Shown here piece after piece: positions 5,993 to 12,397 of a stretch of DNA of 37,129 nucleotides (the stretch's first letter is position 1; each line of letters starts with the position of its first letter). Made by a program: the position numbers and the translations under genes. Source of the DNA: an uncultured Oscillospiraceae bacterium (GTDB lineage: Bacteria > Bacillota > Clostridia > Oscillospirales > Oscillospiraceae); contig CAKSWA010000019.1 in the NCBI GenBank assembly GCA_934511165.1, positions 1 through 37,129 of the forward strand, read 5' to 3'. Under the pieces are notes generated by a model. The model ran no database searches. It was not told the origin of the DNA and saw only the letters and a list, made by a program, of their open reading frames with translations.

Positions 5993-7270
5993 TCATATCT
6001 TCACCCGGAACGTGATGGTATCGCCGTTCACGCTGGCCTCAATCGTGCCGCCGTGCGCCTCGGCGGTGGCGCGCGCGATTGAAAGGCCGATGCCTGTGCC
6101 GCCGATGCGTGTCGAGTGCGACTCATCCGCGCGATAAAACCGGTCGAAGAGCCGCGTCACGTCGATGCTCTCCGCGCCCTCGCAGGTATTGGAAACGATA
6201 ATCTCGTTTTTCCGCCCGGCGCGCCGCGCCGAAAGAGAGATGCTGCCGCCCTCGGGCGTGTACTTGTTGGCGTTATCCAGCAAAATGGACACCATCTGCT
6301 GCACCGCGGCGCGGTCGCCCGTCATGGTGAGACCGTCCTCGATATTCTGCGTATAGCTCCGGCCGCGCGAGCGCGCAAGGGATGTGAACGGCTCGGCGGT
6401 TTCCCACACGGCGTCGCTGAGCGAAAACTCCGTGCGTTTCGGGAAGGGATTTTCCTCGTCGAGCCGCGAGAGCGTCACAAGATCGGAAATAAGCCGCGAG
6501 AGGCGGACGCTCTGGGATTGGATGTTTTTTACCCACTCGTCGTCCTCGTACTCCATCGCGAGCACATCTGCGCTCGTCGAAATGGCGGTCAGCGGCGTTT
6601 TCAACTCATGGCTGGCATTGGTGATGAACTGCTTCTGCATGGCGAGATTGCGCATATACGGCGCGATGGCGCGCCGCGAGAAGAGCAGCACGAGCAGAAA
6701 CACAACGACCAGACACCCGCCCGCCACCGCAGCGGTGATCCAGAAGAGTGCGCGGATCGAGTGCAGCTCGCGCTCGGAGTTGAGGAAAATGACGCTCGTG
6801 CCGCCGTCGGAGGCGGATACGAGATAGCGGTAACCCTTATAATAGCCGTGCTGCCGGGAAAGCGCGAGCACGTCGGCGGCATACGCCTCGGCTTCGCCGC
6901 GCGAGATGGAGGCAATGAAATCCTGATCGACCTGCGAAAGCTGACCGTCGGCATCGTACCGCACGGAGAAATACCGGAACATATACGGCACCTCCGGCGA
7001 GAAGTTCTTCCCGCCGCCGATGCGGGGGACCGGAACATCGCCGTCCGGGAGCGCGGTGCCGGCCTCCCCGTCGGGCTTGTCCGGCGGCATTTCGCCGTTC
7101 GTGGGCGCGCTCTGCGAGCCCAGCGCGAGCAGCTGCGATAGCGTATTGTCCTGCTGCGAGGCAACGCTCCGGTAGTTTCCGGCGTTCACCACGCAGAACA
7201 GCACAAGGATCACAGCGGTAAACGCCGCCATGGCCGCGCCGACAAACCGGCGCTGCATTTTCTTCAGCAT
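5993..7270 (-). CDS. Membrane sensor histidine kinase
   Basis: The 425-residue kinase has a membrane segment at residues 11-30, an extracytoplasmic sensor of ~140 residues, and a second membrane segment at about 176-198. The sensor carries a Pro/Gly/Asp-rich stretch at 52-90. The HisKA domain contains the phospho-accepting His221 in NASHELKTPLTAI. The HATPase domain has an N box (LLDNANKYTPEGG, 330-342), DRFYRADESHS (376-386) and a G box (GGTGIGLSIA, 390-399). The signal is unknown. The gene overlaps the end of the response regulator gene by seven bases, so the two are co-translated. No kinase motif is missing. Confidence 0.92.
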   Translation of the reverse strand: MLKKMQRRFVGAAMAAFTAVILVLFCVVNAGNYRSVASQQDNTLSQLLALGSQSAPTNGEMPPDKPDGEAGTALPDGDVPVPRIGGGKNFSPEVPYMFRYFSVRYDADGQLSQVDQDFIASISRGEAEAYAADVLALSRQHGYYKGYRYLVSASDGGTSVIFLNSERELHSIRALFWITAAVAGGCLVVVFLLVLLFSRRAIAPYMRNLAMQKQFITNASHELKTPLTAISTSADVLAMEYEDDEWVKNIQSQSVRLSRLISDLVTLSRLDEENPFPKRTEFSLSDAVWETAEPFTSLARSRGRSYTQNIEDGLTMTGDRAAVQQMVSILLDNANKYTPEGGSISLSARRAGRKNEIIVSNTCEGAESIDVTRLFDRFYRADESHSTRIGGTGIGLSIARATAEAHGGTIEASVNGDTITFRVKI

Positions 7271-7941
7271 GATGTCTCCTCCAGCGTATACCCCGCGCCG
7301 CGGATGGTTTTGATCTCAATGCCGGAGCCGATCTCCCGCAGCTTTTTTCGCAGGAAGCCGATGTACGTCCACACAACGTCGATCTCCGCGTCGCTGTCCA
7401 GCCCCCAGATTTTGTCCATGAGGCGTTCAGCGGAGAAGATCTGGTGCGGGTGGCGCAGGAACAGCTCCATAAGCTGGAATTCCTTGTTGTTCAGGCGCAC
7501 CTCGCCCCCGGCGGCGCGCAGAAGGTAGGCGCTCGCGTCCAGCGTCGTGCCGCCGAAGGAGAGCACGTCCGGCGCATAGGCGCTGCTGCGCCGCACGAGC
7601 GCGCGCACCCGCGCGAGAAATTCCCCCGCCGCAAAGGGCTTGGGCAGATAGTCGTCCGCTCCGGCGTCCAGCCCCGCGATGCGGTCTTCCACCTCGCTCT
7701 TGGCCGTGAGAAAGAGTGCCGGCGTCGTGATGCCGCGCCGCCGCGCCGCCGTCAGCACCGAAATGCCGTCCATGCCGGGCATCATGATGTCAAGCACGAG
7801 CGCATCGTATTCGCCCGCACAGATATAGTCGAGCGCGTCCGTACCGTTGTGGACAACATCCACGGAATATTTGTTCTTTTCGAGCATGAGCCGCAGTGCT
7901 TTCGCGATGCTCACCTCGTCCTCGGCAATAAGAATGCGCAT
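7264..7941 (-). CDS. OmpR/PhoB-type response regulator
   Basis: The 225-residue protein has a receiver domain with the acidic pair at residues 7-8, phospho-acceptor Asp51 (LVLDIMMPGMDG), Thr79 (FLTAK) and Lys101 (YLPKPF). A C-terminal winged helix follows (about 125-222), including LNNKEFQLMELFLRHP and the TIRGAGYTLE wing. It is the partner of the overlapping histidine kinase. The start is ATG 7941 because GGGAGGG precedes it; the longer in-frame extension to 7980 reads through the -10 region of the promoter. It probably autoregulates from that promoter, though no clear direct-repeat binding site is visible. Confidence 0.92.
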   Translation of the reverse strand: MRILIAEDEVSIAKALRLMLEKNKYSVDVVHNGTDALDYICAGEYDALVLDIMMPGMDGISVLTAARRRGITTPALFLTAKSEVEDRIAGLDAGADDYLPKPFAAGEFLARVRALVRRSSAYAPDVLSFGGTTLDASAYLLRAAGGEVRLNNKEFQLMELFLRHPHQIFSAERLMDKIWGLDSDAEIDVVWTYIGFLRKKLREIGSGIEIKTIRGAGYTLEETSC

Positions 7942-7968
7942 AGAGATCCCTCCCTTGATGGGTATAAT

Positions 7969-7997
7969 ATTATATCCCAAGCTGAAATGCGCCTGAA
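7969..7997 (-). promoter_or_regulatory. Promoter of the two-component operon
   Basis: On the minus strand a perfect TATAAT (7974-7969) lies 17 bases after TTCAGG (7997-7992). The -35 hexamer sits inside one arm of a nested inverted repeat (7992-8072). Confidence 0.55.
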
Positions 7998-8212
7998 AAA
8001 ATCCGGTCGAAAAAAGTTTTTTCTTCCGCGTCTTTACAATTTGTTCGCCGGATTTTTCGATTCGGTTTCAGGTGTGCCCGGTATGATGCAGCCATGCTCC
8101 GCAGCACGGGAAAGCGCGAATGACCCGGCGCTGTGTTAAGAGGTAACTGCCCACCGCGGCTTGGCCGAAAGCGGCAGACCAACAACGACCGCCGCAGGGC
8201 GTTTATTATAAA

Positions 8213-8257
8213 GAAAAACCGGCTTTCCCGCACAAATGCGGCGAGGGCCGGTTTTGT
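8213..8257 (-). terminator. Terminator-like hairpin between divergent genes
   Basis: Arms AAAACCGGC and GCCGGTTTT enclose an inner CCGCA/TGCGG hairpin. The better T-run is on the minus strand, yet no minus-strand gene lies upstream of it. It could terminate an unrecognised minus-strand RNA, or attenuate transcription into the MATE gene. Confidence 0.5.
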
Positions 8258-8337
8258 ATCCTTGTGAAGTTTGCCGCTTTTCCTTTTTGCCGGTGTGGAG
8301 TATAGTATCCACGCGAAAAATAAAAGGGGTTTTCTGT

Positions 8338-9675
8338 GTGGAAAGACAGTTGACGGAAGGCCGCCCGTTCGGTGTGCTGCTGCGGTATGCGCTGCCGGTG
8401 CTCGGCGGGAATCTCTTCCAGCTTTTCTATACGCTCGCCGACACGGTCATCGTCGGCAAAACGCTCGGCGCGGACGCGCTTGCCGCCGTCGGTTCCACGG
8501 GCATTATCAGCTATTTTGTTCTCTGCTTCGTGCAGGGGCTGACCGGCGGCTTCGGCATCTGCCTTGGTCAATGCTGCGGCGCACGCGACGAGACCGGCAT
8601 GCGCCGGAGCGCTGCGGTGTCGTGGGCGCTCTCGGCGGTATTCACGGCGCTGCTCACACCAATCGTGTGTGCTCTCGCCCGGCCGGTGCTCAGCTGGATG
8701 CAGACGCCGGAGGACATCTTTGCCGATGCCTACGCCTATCTCTTCGTGATACTGCTCGGCACCGGTGCGACGGTATTTTATAACATCATTTCCTATATGC
8801 TGCGTGCGCTCGGCGACAGCCGCACGCCGCTTGTCTTCCTCGTGCTCTCCTCGCTGCTCAACATCGGGCTGGATATTCTCTTCATCGTGCCGTTCCGTAT
8901 GGGTGTCGCGGGCGCGGCGTGCGCAACGGTGCTCAGCCAGCTCCTCTCAGCGGCGCTCTGCACGCTCGTCGGGCTGCGGAAATACCCGGTGCTCCGCACC
9001 CGCCGGGCAGATTTCACGGGGAGCCGGATCGCCGCGGCGCGCCATCTTCGCGTCGGGTTTCTCATGGGCTTTCAGATGTCCGTGATGTGCATTGGGCAGC
9101 TTGTCGTGCAGGCGTGCGTCAATTCTCTCGGCACGGCGGCGGTGGCGGGGTATACCGCCGCGACGAAGGTCGATCAGCTCTCGGTGCTCGTCAATACGGC
9201 GTACCAGATCGCCATCTCCGGCTACGTCGCGCAGAACTACGGCGCACACCGCTTCGACCGCATCCGCGCAGGCGTCCGCGCCTCCCTCGTTCAGATCGAG
9301 AGCGCGAACGTCCTCATGTGCGCGGTAATGCTGCTCGCGAGGCGGGCAATCGTGTCGCTTTTCATCGATGCGCCGACGGAGGAGATCCTCTCCTCTGCCG
9401 GAGGATATCTCACCGTGGTCGCGCCGTTTTACGTGGTGCTCGGCCTTCTCATCGTCTACCGCTCCACGGTGCAGAGCATGGGCAACAGCACCGCGCCGTT
9501 TCTTGCCTGCGTTGTCGAGCTCGTGATGCGCATCGGCGGCGCGCTGGGACTTTCGCGCGTGCTTGGTTATACGGGTGTGTGCTTCTCCTCGCCGCTCGCG
9601 TGGATTGGCGCAACGGCGCTGCTCATTCCGTTTTATATCCGCGAAATACGGAAAGGGAAGGCTATTGCTGCATAA
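8338..9675 (+). CDS. MATE-family multidrug/Na+ antiporter
   Basis: The 445-residue membrane protein shows the MATE layout: two six-helix halves, with the N-terminal signature RYALPVLGGNLFQLFYTLADTVIVG and the paired second-half motif SVLVNTAYQIAISGYVAQNYGAHR. These exporters expel cationic drugs or dyes using Na+ or H+ gradients; the substrate cannot be told from sequence. GTG 8338 is chosen because AAAAGGGG lies eight bases before it. A longer frame back to 8236 would read through the hairpin at 8213-8257 and lacks a ribosome site. The gene stands alone, divergent from the two-component operon, which might regulate it. Confidence 0.88.
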   Translation: MERQLTEGRPFGVLLRYALPVLGGNLFQLFYTLADTVIVGKTLGADALAAVGSTGIISYFVLCFVQGLTGGFGICLGQCCGARDETGMRRSAAVSWALSAVFTALLTPIVCALARPVLSWMQTPEDIFADAYAYLFVILLGTGATVFYNIISYMLRALGDSRTPLVFLVLSSLLNIGLDILFIVPFRMGVAGAACATVLSQLLSAALCTLVGLRKYPVLRTRRADFTGSRIAAARHLRVGFLMGFQMSVMCIGQLVVQACVNSLGTAAVAGYTAATKVDQLSVLVNTAYQIAISGYVAQNYGAHRFDRIRAGVRASLVQIESANVLMCAVMLLARRAIVSLFIDAPTEEILSSAGGYLTVVAPFYVVLGLLIVYRSTVQSMGNSTAPFLACVVELVMRIGGALGLSRVLGYTGVCFSSPLAWIGATALLIPFYIREIRKGKAIAA

Positions 9676-9688
9676 AAGATTAAAAATA

Positions 9689-9731
9689 GCGTTCTTCACC
9701 CGGCTCGCCCGGACGAAGAACGCCTCTTTTT
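9689..9731. terminator. Bidirectional terminator between MATE and HTH genes
   Basis: GCGTTCTTC (9689-9697) pairs with GAAGAACGC (9715-9723), with a small CCGG inner stem. TTTTT follows on the plus strand and a T-rich run on the minus strand, serving both convergent genes. Confidence 0.8.
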
Positions 9732-10069
9732 CATTGAATTTCTTTCAGCAGCTCCTCCGGCGTTGTGCCGAAGAGCTTTGCAAGTGCGATGAGGTTTGCC
9801 GTGCCAGGATCGGACGCGCCGCTCTCCCACTTGGACACCGCCTGCCGGCTGACGCCCAGCGCCTCCGCTACGAACTCCTGTGTCATTCTGCACTCCGTCC
9901 GGCGGCGCTTCAATACTTCGCCGAGCGATCTGGCACTTGCCGCCTTCTCTTTTCGCACCGGCTCGGAACGGATGTACTTTCGCAGAGCTTTGATGAGCAG
10001 CACGAGCACATAAACGCCCACGGCCACAATCAGGAGCGGCACGACGGTCGCAAGGATGGAAAAACGCAT
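9731..10069 (-). CDS. Membrane-anchored XRE-family regulator
   Basis: The 112-residue protein starts with one membrane segment (about residues 4-27), then a basic linker (KALRKYIRSEPVRKEK). A C-terminal XRE helix-turn-helix follows (about 48-110, with TQEFVAEALGVSRQAVSKWE). This anchor-first layout recurs in Clostridia and suggests a regulator held at the membrane; target genes are unknown. ATG 10069 is preferred over TTG 10075 because AAAGGGGG (10085-10078) is eight bases from the ATG but only two from the TTG. The gene is monocistronic and converges on the MATE gene. Confidence 0.82.
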   Translation of the reverse strand: MRFSILATVVPLLIVAVGVYVLVLLIKALRKYIRSEPVRKEKAASARSLGEVLKRRRTECRMTQEFVAEALGVSRQAVSKWESGASDPGTANLIALAKLFGTTPEELLKEIQ

Positions 10070-10094
10070 AACCAATAACCCCCTTTACGCCGTC

Positions 10095-10103
10095 AATATA
10101 GCA
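10095..10103 (-). promoter_or_regulatory. Extended -10 promoter for the membrane-anchored HTH gene
   Basis: On the minus strand TG, one base, then TATATT (10100-10095) forms an extended -10; no good -35 is visible. An inverted repeat at 10114-10140 lies just upstream. Confidence 0.4.
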
Positions 10104-10113
10104 TCCCGCCGCC

Positions 10114-10140
10114 GGTTGCGCCACCAACTATCGCGCAACC
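10114..10140. promoter_or_regulatory. 8-bp inverted repeat, possible operator
   Basis: GGTTGCGC (10114-10121) and GCGCAACC (10133-10140) are separated by 11 bases, directly upstream of the extended -10 of the HTH gene. The spacing suits a dimeric HTH protein, which makes autoregulation plausible. Confidence 0.35.
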
Positions 10141-10157
10141 TTTCCCGCTGACAGCTG

Positions 10158-10185
10158 CCCCGCCCGAAAAACGATTCGGGCGGGG
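10158..10185 (-). terminator. Hairpin after the threonine aldolase gene
   Basis: An 11-bp perfect GC-rich stem (CCCCGCCCGAA 10158-10168 with 10175-10185) and a six-base loop lie 21 bases beyond the aldolase stop. There is no T-run on the minus strand, so termination may be weak or factor-dependent. Confidence 0.5.
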
Positions 10186-10206
10186 TGTTGGCTATATTGC
10201 GTATGT

Positions 10207-11247
10207 TCAGGCGTTGATGGGGATGGCGTCGAGCAGTGCGTCGATGTCGGCGTCGGTCGTCGCCCAGCTCGTGCAGAAGCGCACCGCGCTCATGCCGTCG
10301 GGCAGAGACTGGATGTGGCTGCACGAAAACTCCGGCTTGAGCCGCTCGATGAGCGCGTCCGGCAGGATGGGGAACTGCTGGTTGGAGGGAGACTCGATCA
10401 GGAACGTCCAGCCGCGGGCGCGAAACCCGTCACGCAGGCGCAGCGCGAGCCGCACCTCTTCCGCACCGATGCGGTCGTAAAGCCCGTCCTTGAACGCCGC
10501 ATAAAACTGCACACCGAGCAGACGGCCCTTGGCCAGCATGCCTCCGTTCTGCTTGATGAAGTAGCGGAAATCCCTGGCAAGCTCCGGTGCGGAGAACACC
10601 GCCGCCTCGCCGAAGAGAAGACCCATTTTTGTGCCGCCGATCGTGAACACATCGCACATGTGCGCCATGTCCGCAAGCGTATAGTCACACGCCGGGCTGT
10701 AGAGCGCCGCGCCGAGACGCGCGCCGTCAATAAAGAGCGGGAGATGGCGCGCTTTGCACACGGCGTAAAGCGCTTCCAGCTCGCTGCGGGTATATACGGT
10801 ACCGTATTCCGAGGGGTTCGAGATATACACCATGCCCGGCTGCACCGTGTGCTCAAAGCTCGCGTCCGCGTAGTGTGCGCGGCAAAGCTCTTCGACCTGC
10901 TCGGCGGTGAGCTTGCCGTCTTTGTGCGGCACAGTCAGCACCTTGTGGCCGGAGTTTTCAATCGCACCGGTCTCGTGTACGGCAATGTGGCCGGTGTCCG
11001 CCGCGACAGCGCCCTGATGGGGGCGCAAAAGCGAGGCGATCACGGTGCGGTTGACCTGCGTGCCGCCGACGAGAAATTGTATCTCGCCTTCCGGCAGTCC
11101 GCAGCGCTCGCGCAGCAGGGTGCGGGCGGCCTCGCAGTGGGGGTCCTCCCCATAGCCGGGAGTCTGCTCGCCGTTTGTTTCAATCAGCGCCCGGAGTATA
11201 TCGGGATGCGCGCCTTCCAGATAATCGCTTTCAAACCGTTTCATCAT
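10207..11247 (-). CDS. ltaE: Low-specificity L-threonine aldolase (PLP enzyme)
   Basis: The 346-residue protein belongs to the beta-eliminating lyase/threonine aldolase group of fold-type I PLP enzymes. These cleave L-threonine or L-allo-threonine to glycine and acetaldehyde. Visible features are NGEQTPGYGEDPHCEAA near the start, FLVGGTQVNRTVI, ETGAIENSGHK (ring-stacking His region), LFIDGARLGAALYS with the PLP-binding Asp, and FTIGGTKMGLLFG with the Schiff-base Lys. Length is normal. It overlaps the thioesterase gene by 17 bases and follows it in one transcript. The start is ATG 11247, with GAGG upstream inside the thioesterase frame. Confidence 0.88.
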   Translation of the reverse strand: MMKRFESDYLEGAHPDILRALIETNGEQTPGYGEDPHCEAARTLLRERCGLPEGEIQFLVGGTQVNRTVIASLLRPHQGAVAADTGHIAVHETGAIENSGHKVLTVPHKDGKLTAEQVEELCRAHYADASFEHTVQPGMVYISNPSEYGTVYTRSELEALYAVCKARHLPLFIDGARLGAALYSPACDYTLADMAHMCDVFTIGGTKMGLLFGEAAVFSAPELARDFRYFIKQNGGMLAKGRLLGVQFYAAFKDGLYDRIGAEEVRLALRLRDGFRARGWTFLIESPSNQQFPILPDALIERLKPEFSCSHIQSLPDGMSAVRFCTSWATTDADIDALLDAIPINA

Positions 11248-11980
11248 ATTCCATCCTCAGCAAGAATCGTTCTTTATTTTCTGCGGTTCCCCGCACATAT
11301 AGAGTACTCCCGCTGAGCGAATACGTCAACTCCGATTCTGTGCCGCGCGGCAATTCTTTCCGGTATTCGATCCATACGCTGCGCAGCGCATGCGTACGCG
11401 TAAATTCCTCCGGCAGCAGATCCTGTCCCCAACGGAGATAGAGGCAGTTGTTGAGATGGCCGTTGCCGTCGGTCTCGGCGTCCGTCACGCGGCGGCTGCT
11501 GTGCTTTGGAAGCTCAATGGGGAACGGGATGGGCTTGAACACCGCGGGCAGCTCGCCCTCGACCGTCGCGCGCGAAACGACCGCCCAAGCGTGATCTTTG
11601 GTAAGCGAGCGGCTTTCGATATCCATGATGACCCAGATCGAAACGGCGTAGAGAAGCGCTTCGCCATTCTCACCGACAATACGGTAATGCCGCCAGAACA
11701 GCCCGTGCGACTGCCGCCCGACCCAGGTATCGAGAAACACGCGCTCCCCCACGGCGGGCAGCCGGGAGACGCGCATCTCCGTGCGCGCAAGCGCCCAGAA
11801 GCAGCCCTTCGTCACGGCGATATCCTGCCCGACGCCCAGGGAGGCGTGGTGTACCGCGGCGATCTCCTGAAACCGGTGGGCGAGCGCGTCGGGACGGATG
11901 CGGCCAAAGCCGTCCGCTTCCTCCGGTGTGAATACGATCTCCTCGCGGTAAATGCCTTCCGGCAGAGCTTGTGCACACAT
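11231..11980 (-). CDS. Acyl-ACP thioesterase (FatA/B-type double hotdog)
   Basis: The 249-residue protein matches bacterial acyl-ACP thioesterases, which release fatty acids from acyl carrier protein. The N-terminal hotdog includes GFGRIRPDALAHRFQEIAAVH and a WALARTEMRVSRLP strand. The C-terminal hotdog carries the catalytic-site signature DGNGHLNNCLY (Asp171, Asn173, His175, Asn177) and IEYRKE (Glu205). Chain-length preference cannot be read. The start has GGAGG upstream, and a well-formed promoter lies at 12031-12059. It is the first gene of a two-gene operon with the threonine aldolase, an odd functional pairing. Confidence 0.87.
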   Translation of the reverse strand: MCAQALPEGIYREEIVFTPEEADGFGRIRPDALAHRFQEIAAVHHASLGVGQDIAVTKGCFWALARTEMRVSRLPAVGERVFLDTWVGRQSHGLFWRHYRIVGENGEALLYAVSIWVIMDIESRSLTKDHAWAVVSRATVEGELPAVFKPIPFPIELPKHSSRRVTDAETDGNGHLNNCLYLRWGQDLLPEEFTRTHALRSVWIEYRKELPRGTESELTYSLSGSTLYVRGTAENKERFLLRMEYDETV

Positions 11981-12030
11981 GATGAAACCTCCGTCACATA
12001 TAACGCGAATATCGTCATATCTTGTGTACT

Positions 12031-12059
12031 ATATTAGCAGAGCCGGATAACGAAATCAA
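12031..12059 (-). promoter_or_regulatory. Promoter of the thioesterase-aldolase operon
   Basis: On the minus strand TTGATT (12059-12054) and TAATAT (12036-12031) are separated by 17 bases, about 50 bases before the thioesterase start. Confidence 0.6.
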
Positions 12060-12110
12060 TATACGATTTCGGCAAAAGTGTAAGGTGGAACAAAACTGTG
12101 AGATTGGATA

Positions 12111-12138
12111 TTGATTTTTGACGATAATGCCGTAAAAT
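12111..12138 (+). promoter_or_regulatory. Promoter of the feo operon
   Basis: TTGATT (12111-12116) and TAAAAT (12133-12138) are separated by 16 bases. An alternative pairing TTGACG (12118) with TACAAT (12145) has too wide a spacer. I could not identify a convincing Fur or DtxR/IdeR box. Confidence 0.5.
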
Positions 12139-12172
12139 AGAGAATACAATATAAAATGGGAGAAAAAGAGAG

Positions 12173-12397
12173 ATGACGCTGGATAAACTGCGCGTAGGAC
12201 AATCGGGGATCATCCGAAGCGTCGGAGGCGAGGGAGCTCTCCGGCTCCGGCTTCTCGATATGGGAGTCATTCCCAAAACGCACGTCACCGTAACACGCAT
12301 TGCGCCGATGGGGGATCCGGTGGAAGTGTTTCTGCGCGGATATACGCTCTCGCTGCGGCTGGAGGACGCCGCCAAGGTGGAGGTGGAGCTCGCATGA
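12173..12397 (+). CDS. feoA: FeoA, ferrous iron transport accessory protein
   Basis: The 74-residue protein is an SH3-like FeoA: LRVGQSGIIRSVGGEGALRLRLLDMGVIPKTHVTV followed by GDPVEVFLRGYTLSLRLEDA. FeoA acts in the cytoplasm on FeoB during Fe2+ uptake. The stop overlaps the feoB start (ATGA at 12394-12397). The ribosome site is only a purine-rich GAGAAAAAGAGAG, weaker than most in the window. Length and all core strands are normal. Confidence 0.93.
   Translation: MTLDKLRVGQSGIIRSVGGEGALRLRLLDMGVIPKTHVTVTRIAPMGDPVEVFLRGYTLSLRLEDAAKVEVELA

Larger units (their letters stand above)
7942..8337. other. Divergent intergenic region between the response regulator and MATE genes
   Basis: No gene is supported in these ~396 bases. 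From left to right it holds the minus-strand promoter (7969-7997), nested inverted repeats (CCTGAAA 7992-7998 with TTTCAGG 8066-8072; AAAAATCCGG 7997-8006 with CCGGATTTTT 8048-8057), a GC-rich stretch without recognised structure, and a terminator-like hairpin (8213-8257). A short GTGGA/TCCAC hairpin lies at about 8295-8311. I looked for a known riboswitch before the MATE gene and recognised none. Confidence 0.5.

Noticed and set aside
8073..8337. Riboswitch before the MATE gene (guanidine, xanthine/2-aminopurine, preQ1 or ZTP type)
   Set aside because: None of the conserved core strings of these classes could be recognised; only a terminator-like hairpin is present.
12061..12172. Fur or DtxR/IdeR box in front of feoA
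   Set aside because: Only short AT-rich partial matches were visible; none reached a convincing 19-base dyad.
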